A DNA stretch of 64,000 nt from Clostridiales bacterium (GTDB taxonomy: Bacteria; Bacillota; Clostridia; Oscillospirales; Oscillospiraceae): positions 242,059 through 306,058 of the forward strand of contig CABIXV010000005.1 of the NCBI GenBank assembly GCA_902362775.1, given 5' to 3'. The notes under the pieces were generated by a model. The model saw nothing but the letters and a program-made list of their open reading frames with translations. It searched no databases and was not told where the DNA came from. A program made the translations under genes and the position numbers. This document shows, in pieces, positions 41,925 through 49,448 of this stretch (position 1 is the first letter of the stretch; each line of letters opens with the position of its first letter).

Positions 41925-42551
41925 ATGCCTGTAACCATGCTCCCGTCCTTCCTCTTATATTGTTTTACAGGCGGCATTACCCCCGGCCCCGCCAACCTGT
42001 GCTCCCTGTCGGCGGCCCTGCGGTATGGTCCCAGTGCGGCCCTGCGCCAATGGCGCGGGCTGTTTACCGGGTTCCTCCTCATCTCTCTGGTCTCGGTGGC
42101 CATCACTTGGCGGCTGGGCGCGGCGCTGGGCCAATACGTGGGAATGCTGTCCTGGCTGGGCGCGGTGTACATGCTGTGGCTGGCCTGGCACATAGCGCGC
42201 AGCCCGAAGTCCGGGGCTGCCAAGGACCCGGCCGCCCCCACTTTCCGGACCGGGCTGCTTATCAACCTGACAAATGTGAAAATCATGATTTTCTGTCTGA
42301 CCGCGTTGAGCGCCTATGTGTTGCCCTATACCCGATCCTTCTGGGCCCTGCTGGGCGTGGGGCTGTTTCTCCCCTTCACTGGGCCGGTCTGCAACCTGGT
42401 ATGGCTCTTTGCTGGGGCCTCCCTGCAGTCCCTGTTCACCAGCCACCGCAGGGCGGTAGATACCACAATGGCCGCCGCCCTAGTCCTGTGCGCGTTTAGC
42501 TTGGTATGGCCCTTTTTTACCGAGGGCCCTGCCTCCCTCGTCTCTGGTTGA
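41925..42551 (+). CDS. LysE-family amino acid exporter
   Basis: The 208-residue protein has six hydrophobic segments and the family motif TPGPANL near the N terminus, a variant of the usual PGP(N/D). RhtB/LysE proteins export amino acids such as lysine, threonine or homoserine. Set between proB and proA, it might export proline or an intermediate and relieve overflow, but the substrate is not shown by sequence. A weak AAGAAGAG ribosome site lies upstream. Confidence 0.86.
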   Translation: MPVTMLPSFLLYCFTGGITPGPANLCSLSAALRYGPSAALRQWRGLFTGFLLISLVSVAITWRLGAALGQYVGMLSWLGAVYMLWLAWHIARSPKSGAAKDPAAPTFRTGLLINLTNVKIMIFCLTALSAYVLPYTRSFWALLGVGLFLPFTGPVCNLVWLFAGASLQSLFTSHRRAVDTTMAAALVLCAFSLVWPFFTEGPASLVSG

Positions 42552-42610
42552 AATCGAGTGTGCGCCCGTCCTTTTCTATGCTGACCTACCATGATAAAGA
42601 GGTGTTTGAT

Positions 42611-43867
42611 ATGACGACACAAGAACTGCTGCAAAAAGCCAAGGCATCCAAGGCCGCCATGGCTCTGGCAGATACTGACCGGAAAAACCGTGCCCTGCTG
42701 GCTATGGCGGATGCGCTCATCGCCCGCGCAGACCCCATCCTGGCGGCGAACGCCCTGGATATGGAGGCGGCCAGAGGGACCATCTCTGAGGTGATGCTGG
42801 ACCGGCTGGCCCTGAATGAGAACCGGATCGCCGGAATGGCACAGGGTGTCCGGGAGGTGGCTGATCTCCCAGATCCGGTGGGCGTCGTCCTGAACCGAGT
42901 GGACCGGCCAAATGGCTTGGTGATTCAACGGGTCTCTGTTCCCATGGGGGTCATCGCTATCATCTACGAGTCCCGGCCCAACGTGACCTCCGACGCCGCC
43001 GCTTTGGCCCTGAAGGCCGGGTCTGCCTGCGTGCTCCGCTGTGGCAAGGAGGCCCACCACTCAGCCGCCGCCATTGTGGCTGCCCTGAAGGATGGGCTGT
43101 CCTCTGCCGGCCTGCCCAGCGAGGCACTCCAGCTGGTGGAGGACACCACCCGCCAGTCGGCGGGGGAGCTGATGGCGGCCAGGGGCCTGGTAGACCTGCT
43201 CATTCCCCGTGGCGGGGCGGGGCTGATTCGGGCGTGTGTGGACAACGCCGCCGTCCCGGTACTGGAAACAGGCACCGGCATTTGCCACATCTATGTGGAC
43301 CAGTGGGCCAATCAAACGATGGCCCTGGACATTGTGGAGAACGCCAAATGCTCTCGGCCCAGTGTGTGCAACGCCGCCGAGGTGTGCCTGGTCCACCGGG
43401 CCATCGCCGAGGAGTTCCTGCCCAAGCTGCGTCGGCGGCTGACGGAGGACCGGGCTGCCGCCGGCCTGCCCCCCGTGGAACTGCGCCTGGACCGCTCCGC
43501 CGCGGCGGTCATTCCGGGCACTCCCGCCGGGGAGCGGGACTTTGACACGGAGTTTTTGGACTACATTCTGGCAGTCAAGGTAGTGGACAGCTTGGAAAAC
43601 GCGGTGGACCACATCGCCGCCCACTCCACCGGCCACTCTGACGCCATTGTCACCGGCGACGAGAGGGCTGCCCACGCCTTTCAACAGCGGGTGGACTCTG
43701 CCGCCGTGTACTGGAACGCCTCCACCCGCTTTACCGACGGCGGTGAATTTGGACTGGGGTGTGAGATGGGCATTTCCACCCAAAAGCTCCATGCCCGGGG
43801 CCCCCTGGGGCTGGCGGAGCTGTGTTCCTACAAAACTATCGTCCGGGGCAGCGGCCAGATACGATAG
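42611..43867 (+). CDS. proA: glutamate-5-semialdehyde dehydrogenase
   Basis: ProA reduces glutamyl-5-phosphate to glutamate-5-semialdehyde with NADPH, the second step of proline synthesis. The 418-residue protein has [21 protein letters not shown], the catalytic-Cys region RPSVCNAAE, and C-terminal [19 protein letters not shown]. Length is exactly typical. The ATG at 42611 follows AAAGAGG; upstream frame extension runs into lysE and is not used. It closes the plus-strand proline operon. Confidence 0.97.
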   Translation: MTTQELLQKAKASKAAMALADTDRKNRALLAMADALIARADPILAANALDMEAARGTISEVMLDRLALNENRIAGMAQGVREVADLPDPVGVVLNRVDRPNGLVIQRVSVPMGVIAIIYESRPNVTSDAAALALKAGSACVLRCGKEAHHSAAAIVAALKDGLSSAGLPSEALQLVEDTTRQSAGELMAARGLVDLLIPRGGAGLIRACVDNAAVPVLETGTGICHIYVDQWANQTMALDIVENAKCSRPSVCNAAEVCLVHRAIAEEFLPKLRRRLTEDRAAAGLPPVELRLDRSAAAVIPGTPAGERDFDTEFLDYILAVKVVDSLENAVDHIAAHSTGHSDAIVTGDERAAHAFQQRVDSAAVYWNASTRFTDGGEFGLGCEMGISTQKLHARGPLGLAELCSYKTIVRGSGQIR

Positions 43868-43959
43868 ATTTGGTAAATTTTTTGTCTGGTATTTTTCCAG
43901 CTTTTGTGTATAATGAGCCCAGAGAATGACTTTTCCAGAAGGAGAAAGGATGGATTCCC

Positions 43960-44457
43960 ATGAATCGTCATATTTTGGATTTCCTCCAGACTACCCGTGA
44001 GCTGTTGGAGTCTGACCAGGTGCGGATGATGGGCCGGTGGAAGCACCATGGCCCTATTTCCACCCTGGACCATTCCCTGTTTGTGGCCTACTTGTCCTAC
44101 CGCGCCGCCAAGGTACTGGGGCTGGATGCTCGGGCCGCTGCCCGGGGAGGACTGCTCCACGACCTGTATCTGTACGACTCTAAGGATAAGTCCGCCCATC
44201 CCGGCTGGCAGTGCTTTGACCATCCGCGGGCGGCCGCTCGAAACGCCGGGGAGTTGACCTGGCTGTCCGACAAGGAGCGGAACATCATCCTGTCCCATAT
44301 GTGGCCCCTGGGTGGAGCTCTGCCCAGGTCTCGAGAGGCTTGGCTGGTGGACCTGGTGGACACCCTTTGCGCCGGACTGGAAATGTCCCGCGTTTACCAT
44401 CCCGCCCGTCTGCGGGAGCGGCTCGGAGTGCGCCCCCTCCTGCCCGCCTGTGCCTGA
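43960..44457 (+). CDS. HD-domain phosphohydrolase
   Basis: The 165-residue protein has the metal-binding HD pattern: His38 (STLDHSLFV), His67-Asp68 (GLLHDLYLYD) and Asp134 (LVDTLCAG). It belongs to the small single-domain HD proteins that act on nucleotides or phosphate esters; the substrate is unknown. A CAGAAGGAG site precedes the ATG. It lies between proA and the glmU-like gene with a strong terminator after it. A TATAAT at 43908 may be its -10, with no good -35. Confidence 0.88.
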   Translation: MNRHILDFLQTTRELLESDQVRMMGRWKHHGPISTLDHSLFVAYLSYRAAKVLGLDARAAARGGLLHDLYLYDSKDKSAHPGWQCFDHPRAAARNAGELTWLSDKERNIILSHMWPLGGALPRSREAWLVDLVDTLCAGLEMSRVYHPARLRERLGVRPLLPACA

Positions 44458-44464
44458 TTTTTAT

Positions 44465-44497
44465 CTCTCCTCCACCTGCTGGAGGAGAGTTTTTTTG
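44465..44497 (+). terminator. terminator after HD gene
   Basis: The perfect 10-bp stem CTCTCCTCCA/TGGAGGAGAG is followed by TTTTTTT. Confidence 0.95.
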
Positions 44498-44556
44498 CGA
44501 AGTTGGGGGATTTTGCGGTGAAATTGTGCTTTCTGGCCTTTTTGAAAAAATTTTCC

Positions 44557-44593
44557 TTGTCACGGGAAAAAAGACCTGATAATATGCTATAAT
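44557..44593 (+). promoter_or_regulatory. promoter region of glmU-like gene and prs
   Basis: There are two overlapping options: TTGTCA and TAATAT separated by 17 bp, and an extended -10 TGCTATAAT (44585-44593). Both point toward the glmU-like start 55 bp downstream. Confidence 0.7.
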
Positions 44594-44647
44594 GTCTATA
44601 GTCCTGATTTCAGGGCCTGTTAAGCCAGAGCAAAAGGAGAATTCAAT

Positions 44648-45331
44648 ATGCGTGATCGTCAGGCCGCTTTGGAAGCCAAACGCCAGGCTCTGCTGGAGGC
44701 GGGCGTGGATATGATGGACCCCTCCTCTGTGTATGTGGAGGACTCGGTCCAGGTGGGCGAGGGGACCCTGCTCCTCCCCGGCACCATTTTACGCGGGGAC
44801 ACCGTGGTGGGCAGGAACTGCCAGATTGGGCCCAACGTGATGCTCACCAGCTGCACAGTGGAGGATGAATGCGCCATCAACGCCTCCCAGTGTGAGGAGA
44901 GCGTCATTCGGAAGGGCTGCCAAATTGGCCCCTATACCCACATCCGCCCCCACTGTGTGGTAGGCGAGGGGTCCAAGATCGGCGCCTTTGTCCAGCTGAA
45001 GAACTGCAATCTGGGCAAAGGGACCAAGATGGCCCACCTGACTTATGTGGGGGACAGCGACGTGGGGGACGACTGCAACTTTGGCTGCGGCACCGTCACC
45101 TGCAATTATGACGGCTTTCAGAAGCACCGCACCATCATCGGAAGCAACGTGTTCGTGGGCTGCAACACCAACTTTGTCCCCCCAGTACAGATTGGGGACG
45201 GGGCCTTTATCGCCGCTGCTACCACGGTTACCCAGGATGTGCCCCAGGACGCCATGGTCATCGGCCGCACCCGCCAGCAGGTGAAAGAGGGCTGGGCCGC
45301 CGCCAACCGGGAGAAAAAGCGCAAAAAGTGA
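44648..45331 (+). CDS. stand-alone GlmU acetyltransferase domain
   Basis: The 227-residue left-handed beta-helix protein aligns with the C-terminal half of GlmU, which acetylates glucosamine-1-phosphate. The N-terminal uridylyltransferase domain (about 230 residues) is absent; the protein starts with the linker helix MRDRQAALEAKRQALLEAGV. Catalytic residues are kept: His130 (HLTYVGD, E. coli His363), Asn144, Asn153-Tyr154 (CNYDG) and Lys159 (E. coli Lys392). Its place directly before prs and pth is the classic glmU position. A separate uridylyltransferase must be encoded elsewhere if UDP-GlcNAc is made this way. Confidence 0.88.
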   Translation: MRDRQAALEAKRQALLEAGVDMMDPSSVYVEDSVQVGEGTLLLPGTILRGDTVVGRNCQIGPNVMLTSCTVEDECAINASQCEESVIRKGCQIGPYTHIRPHCVVGEGSKIGAFVQLKNCNLGKGTKMAHLTYVGDSDVGDDCNFGCGTVTCNYDGFQKHRTIIGSNVFVGCNTNFVPPVQIGDGAFIAAATTVTQDVPQDAMVIGRTRQQVKEGWAAANREKKRKK

Positions 45332-45407
45332 GGGGACGCCTCACACAACATAGGAACGGGGCCGGCGGCGACAGCCGGACCCAAAAATATTAGGAGGAAG
45401 CTGTATT

Positions 45408-46391
45408 ATGATCGCACACGGGAAGGATATCAAGGTCTTTACCGGCAATTCCAACCCCCAGCTGGCCAAGGACATCTGTAAGGAGCTGGGCATCCCCCTC
45501 GGGAGCTCCGAGGTAGGAGCCTTCTCCGATGGAGAAAATTTTGCCTCCATCTATGAGACTGTCCGCGGCTCCGACGTTTTCGTGGTCCAGTCCACCTGCT
45601 CCTTTGTCGATGAGGGAAAGCCCGGCACCGTCAACGATTCCCTGATGGAACTGCTCATCATGATCGATGCCCTGAAGCGGGCCTCCGCCGGCCGCATCAC
45701 CGCTGTTATCCCCTATTTCGGCTACGCCCGCCAGGACCGCAAAACCAAGCCTCGGGACCCCATCTCCGCCAAGCTGGTGGCCAACCTGATTACCACGGCG
45801 GGAGCGGACCGGGTGCTGACCATGGACCTCCACGCCAACCAGATCCAGGGCTTCTTTGATATCCCAGTGGACAATCTGTTGGGCTCCCCCATCTTTGTGG
45901 AGCACTTTACCCAGAAGTACGCCTCCTGCCATGATGACACTATGATCGTGTCGCCCGACGTAGGCTCCGTGGCCCGGGCCCGGGCCTTTGCCCAGAAGCT
46001 GAATATGCCCCTGGCCATCGTGGACAAGCGCCGCCAGAAGGCCAACTCCTCCGAGGTCATGAATATCATCGGTGATGTGCGGGATAAGCACGTCATCCTT
46101 CTGGACGACATGGTGGATACCGGCGGTTCTCTGTGCCACGCGGCTAAGGCGCTGGTAGAGATTGGCGGCGCCCGGGATGTTACCGCCTGCGCCTCCCATG
46201 GCGTGCTGTCCGGCCCCGCCATCCAGCGCATCATGGACAGCGTGCTGGACGAGGTGATCTTCCTGAATACCATCCCCGCGAAGCCTGGTATCCAGTGCCC
46301 CAAGATCAAGTACATCTCTGTGGCCCACATGTTTGCCGAGGCCATCAGCCACATCTACATGGAGACCTCCGTTTCTCCCCTTTTCCTGTAA
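45408..46391 (+). CDS. prs: ribose-phosphate pyrophosphokinase
   Basis: Prs makes PRPP from ribose-5-phosphate and ATP for purine, pyrimidine, His and Trp synthesis. The 327-residue protein has IKVFTGNSNPQLAKDI, the ATP loop YFGYARQDRKTKPRDP, TMDLHANQIQGFFDIPVDNL and the PRPP motif VILLDDMVDTGGSL. Usual length is about 315-320. AGGAGG precedes the ATG. A strong terminator follows before pth. Confidence 0.97.
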   Translation: MIAHGKDIKVFTGNSNPQLAKDICKELGIPLGSSEVGAFSDGENFASIYETVRGSDVFVVQSTCSFVDEGKPGTVNDSLMELLIMIDALKRASAGRITAVIPYFGYARQDRKTKPRDPISAKLVANLITTAGADRVLTMDLHANQIQGFFDIPVDNLLGSPIFVEHFTQKYASCHDDTMIVSPDVGSVARARAFAQKLNMPLAIVDKRRQKANSSEVMNIIGDVRDKHVILLDDMVDTGGSLCHAAKALVEIGGARDVTACASHGVLSGPAIQRIMDSVLDEVIFLNTIPAKPGIQCPKIKYISVAHMFAEAISHIYMETSVSPLFL

Positions 46392-46402
46392 GAACAAACC
46401 TC

Positions 46403-46432
46403 CAGGGGCGGGCTTTTGCCCGCCCCTGTTTT
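46403..46432 (+). terminator. terminator after prs
   Basis: The perfect 11-bp stem CAGGGGCGGGC/GCCCGCCCCTG is followed by TTTTC. It overlaps the approach to pth, so some read-through or a local promoter is needed. Confidence 0.85.
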
Positions 46433-46448
46433 CAAAGAAGGGACCGCG

Positions 46449-47042
46449 ATGTTTTTGAAAAAAGATGCCGGCGGCGTCAACTGGCTGCTGGTCTGCCTGG
46501 GAAATCCCGGAGAAAAGTACGAAGATACCCGCCACAACGTGGGCTTCATGGTGGCCGACGAGATCGGCGAGCGCCAGCACGCCCCCATCCAGAAGCTGAA
46601 ATTTAGGGCGCTGACCAATATCTTCACCATTTCCGGGGAAAAGGTGCTGGTGATGAAGCCGGTCACCTATATGAACCTGTCTGGCGAGGCGGTGCGGCAG
46701 GCGGCGGATTTTTACAAGGTCCCGCCTGACCATGTGCTGGTAGTGTTGGACGATACCGCGCTGGCTGTGGGCAAACTGCGCGTCCGGAGGGGCGGCTCCG
46801 CCGGCGGACACAACGGGTTGAAAAGCATCATCCAGCACCTGGGCACAGATCAGTTTCCCCGCCTGCGGGTAGGCGTGGGCGAGAAGCCCCACCCGGACTA
46901 CGACTTGGCCGACTGGGTGCTGGGCAGGTTCACCGGCGAGGACAAGAAGGCCATCGACGCCGCGGTGAAGCGGGCGGCCGACGGGGTGGAGTGTATTTTG
47001 AAGGACGGCCTGGAGCAGGGAATGAATCGGTTTAACGGGTAG
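46449..47042 (+). CDS. pth: peptidyl-tRNA hydrolase
   Basis: Pth frees tRNA from peptidyl-tRNA dropped by ribosomes. The 197-residue enzyme has all key residues: Asn19 (LGNPGEKYE), His29 (TRHNVGF), Asn76 (TYMNLSG), Asp102 (VLDDTAL) and Asn122 (GGHNGLKSI). I chose the ATG at 46449 with GAAGGGA upstream; the frame extends earlier through the prs terminator and is not used. The glmU-prs-pth-mfd order matches Bacillus. Confidence 0.96.
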   Translation: MFLKKDAGGVNWLLVCLGNPGEKYEDTRHNVGFMVADEIGERQHAPIQKLKFRALTNIFTISGEKVLVMKPVTYMNLSGEAVRQAADFYKVPPDHVLVVLDDTALAVGKLRVRRGGSAGGHNGLKSIIQHLGTDQFPRLRVGVGEKPHPDYDLADWVLGRFTGEDKKAIDAAVKRAADGVECILKDGLEQGMNRFNG

Positions 47043-47070
47043 GGCAGAACTTTTTGAGGAGGGTGTCCAG

Positions 47071-48387
47071 ATGGGAGAGCTGATGACCGGGATCGCCTGC
47101 GGCCGGGCACTGAAGAAGCTGGCGGGGATGGCCCGCCCCCTGTGGGAGCGGTGCGACCCAATGCCGCTGAAGCGCGCCATCGAGAATCGATATGCCGGCG
47201 GCCCCCGGCGGGAGCGCCAGCTGGTCCAAGATCTCTATACCACCTATTATGTGGGTGCCCTGATCGCGGCGGGGGAGGTAGTGACGCCGGAATCTGTGAT
47301 GAAGGCCCAGTTAGAGGACAGGCACAGCGGCAACGGCGCCCTGTACTGGGGGCTGGCCGCCCTGATCCATATCCAGTGGGAGCGCTGGGACCAGGCCCTT
47401 CAGGCCCAGGTTCAGGCCATGGCCAACTATGACGACTGCCCCCTGCGGCGGGACGTCCGGCGGGAGGTCCAGCGCCTGCTGTGCGTCACGGGCTACGCCT
47501 TGAAGATCCACAGTAGTACCCTGGAGGGGCTGGAGGACGATTTGTCCGCCTTGGCAGACAGCGCCGTTAACCGGTTCCAGCGGGTAGAGGCCCGGCTGCT
47601 GCTGGGGCGGTATCACCTGACTGTGGGAAATACCCAGGCGGCCCGGGACCATCTGGAATTTGCGCTGGCCCAGGGCGGGGAAACCTATGTCGGGCTGCTG
47701 GCGGACGACCTGCTGAGGGAGCTGGAGGGCCGGGAGCCCAGCCCGGAGCGCCAATGGCGTCGGGCCATGCTTCGGGTGGAAGAGGAAACCAGGAGGATGG
47801 CGGATACCTGCGACCCTTGGCCCCTGCTGGCGGCCCTGGAGGCTGTCCAGGCCTGTCAGATCCCTGCCCCTGCCCGCACCGGACTCCGGATGCTGGAGGC
47901 CACCGCTCTGGTCAACCTGGGCCGGGAGGAAGAGGCCGAGGCCCTGCTGGACCAGGTCCCTGACCAGGAGCAGGGGGATTACAGGATGCAGAAGCTGCAA
48001 CTCAGGGCCATCCTGTGCAACCGCCGGGGCCGGACCGAGGAGGCGGAGGAGCTGGCCGGAAAGATGGAGGAGCTGATGGTCCAGGCGGGCAGGGACAATG
48101 GACGGCGGGAGGTGTTTTGCCTCCGGTGCACCGCCCGCCTCAAGCGGGGGGAGGCGGATGGACTGGAGGAGGGCCTTCGGCGGTACATCACCTGCGGCGG
48201 GCCTCTCCTTTCTCAGGTCGGTGACCACTTGCTGCTGGGCCGGTACTGCCTGGCCGTGGGGAGAATAGAGGAGGCCGGGGAGCACCTGACCTTTGCGGCG
48301 GAGCGGGGCGGGCCCATGTATGTGGGAAAAGAGGCGGCGCAGCTGCTTCGGACCCTCCGCCAATCCCCGCGGGACGGAAAAAATTAA
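47071..48387 (+). CDS. internally duplicated TPR-like repeat protein
   Basis: The 438-residue soluble protein is made of paired helices resembling tetratricopeptide repeats. It consists of two related halves of about 190 residues. Each starts with CDPxPL (Cys28 and Cys247) and ends with an LLLGRYxLxVGxxxxAxxHLxF, GG, YVG, LLR segment (about 177-222 and 385-430). The next gene carries a third copy of the same unit. I know no named family with this layout. It starts 28 bp after pth, with GAGGAGGG upstream. Function unknown; TPR proteins usually bind partner proteins. Confidence 0.82.
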   Translation: MGELMTGIACGRALKKLAGMARPLWERCDPMPLKRAIENRYAGGPRRERQLVQDLYTTYYVGALIAAGEVVTPESVMKAQLEDRHSGNGALYWGLAALIHIQWERWDQALQAQVQAMANYDDCPLRRDVRREVQRLLCVTGYALKIHSSTLEGLEDDLSALADSAVNRFQRVEARLLLGRYHLTVGNTQAARDHLEFALAQGGETYVGLLADDLLRELEGREPSPERQWRRAMLRVEEETRRMADTCDPWPLLAALEAVQACQIPAPARTGLRMLEATALVNLGREEEAEALLDQVPDQEQGDYRMQKLQLRAILCNRRGRTEEAEELAGKMEELMVQAGRDNGRREVFCLRCTARLKRGEADGLEEGLRRYITCGGPLLSQVGDHLLLGRYCLAVGRIEEAGEHLTFAAERGGPMYVGKEAAQLLRTLRQSPRDGKN

Positions 48388-48472
48388 GAGAGAATTAAGA
48401 GAATATACCTCTTTTTTTAACAGAGCCGTGCTATTCTGACCGGGCAATACATAGGATTTCAGGAGGTATTCT

Positions 48473-49249
48473 GTGATGAACCGATGGATTTTAACCCATG
48501 CCCGGCTAGCCTTCTGGCTGTGGACTGTTCCCTCCCTGGCCCTGTTGGTCTGGTATGCCGCGCGGAACGAGGGGGAGGGCCTAATGACCGCCTACGCCCT
48601 GTTTGCCCTCTGGGAAGCGGCGGGGTTTTGGGGGATCAACGGATTCCTGTGCGGCTGGGCCCGGCGGCCGGCCTTCCGGGCGATGGACGAGTATTGTGAC
48701 CCGGAACCCCTGCTGGAACTGTGCCGCATGGTGCTGAAGCAGAACCCCAAGTCCCTTTTTTACCGGGTGTTTGAGGGCTATGCCCTGGCTCTGTTGGGCC
48801 GGCGTAGGGAGGCGGAGGACTCTGCTCACATGGCCGCGGAGCAGCCCCGGCTGTGGAAAAGCCCGCCCCTTCTAGCTGTGTGGCTCACCCAGCTCCCTCC
48901 AGAGGACCCGGAGCGGGAACGAGGAGAGCTGGCCATGGAACGGCTGGTCCGCCGGCTCTCTCCCCAAAAGCGGGCTGTCCTGGCCAGGGCCGGGACCATG
49001 CGGGACCGGGCGGCCCAGATTCAGGAGGCGCGGCCTGAGCTAGAGCCTCTGTTGCTGGCCGATCTGGAACAGGCCGGCTGTACCCGGGAACAGGTAGCGG
49101 CCCACATGGCGCTGGGGATCTATTACCAGCGCCGGGGGTTGGAGAACAAGGCCCAGGAGCATCTGTCCTTTGTGGTTGCCCGCGGGGGACGGCTGGCAGT
49201 CCGTACGGAGGCGGAGCGGATGCTGTGCCGCCTATCAGGAAAGGGTTGA
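48473..49249 (+). CDS. membrane-anchored paralogue of the adjacent TPR-like protein
   Basis: The 258-residue protein has two N-terminal membrane segments (about 11-29 and 37-62). One copy of the repeat unit found twice in the preceding gene follows: YCDPEPLLELC near residue 73 and LGIYYQRRGLENKAQEHLSF near 216-235, then GG and MLCRL. So the pair is a soluble two-unit protein and a membrane-bound one-unit protein. AGGAGG precedes the GTG/ATG start. It may anchor or regulate its partner. No known function. Confidence 0.82.
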   Translation: MMNRWILTHARLAFWLWTVPSLALLVWYAARNEGEGLMTAYALFALWEAAGFWGINGFLCGWARRPAFRAMDEYCDPEPLLELCRMVLKQNPKSLFYRVFEGYALALLGRRREAEDSAHMAAEQPRLWKSPPLLAVWLTQLPPEDPERERGELAMERLVRRLSPQKRAVLARAGTMRDRAAQIQEARPELEPLLLADLEQAGCTREQVAAHMALGIYYQRRGLENKAQEHLSFVVARGGRLAVRTEAERMLCRLSGKG

Positions 49250-49311
49250 GGCAAGCGGGGGACAACGTCCTTCCGGTTCGCCTGGGTTTTCTTCCTTTTG
49301 GATGACCCTCT

Positions 49312-49342
49312 GAACGGGGCGGTCCCACTTACCGCCCTGTTC
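49312..49342 (+). terminator. terminator-like hairpin before mfd
   Basis: The stem GAACGGGGCGGT/ACCGCCCTGTTC (11 of 12 pairs) has a 7-nt loop and a weak CCTCTT tail. It ends 3 bp before the mfd promoter. Confidence 0.6.
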
Positions 49343-49345
49343 CTC

Positions 49346-49373
49346 TTGACACGGGCCTATTCTGGAGTAAACT
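49346..49373 (+). promoter_or_regulatory. sigma-A promoter of mfd
   Basis: TTGACA and TAAACT are separated by 16 bp, about 75 bp before mfd. Confidence 0.55.
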
Positions 49374-49448
49374 TTTATTCATACCAAAGAGATCACCCCC
49401 TGTCCGGTTGGATTGGGGGCTTTGCCGCGTTGCTTCGGAGGTTTTGTT

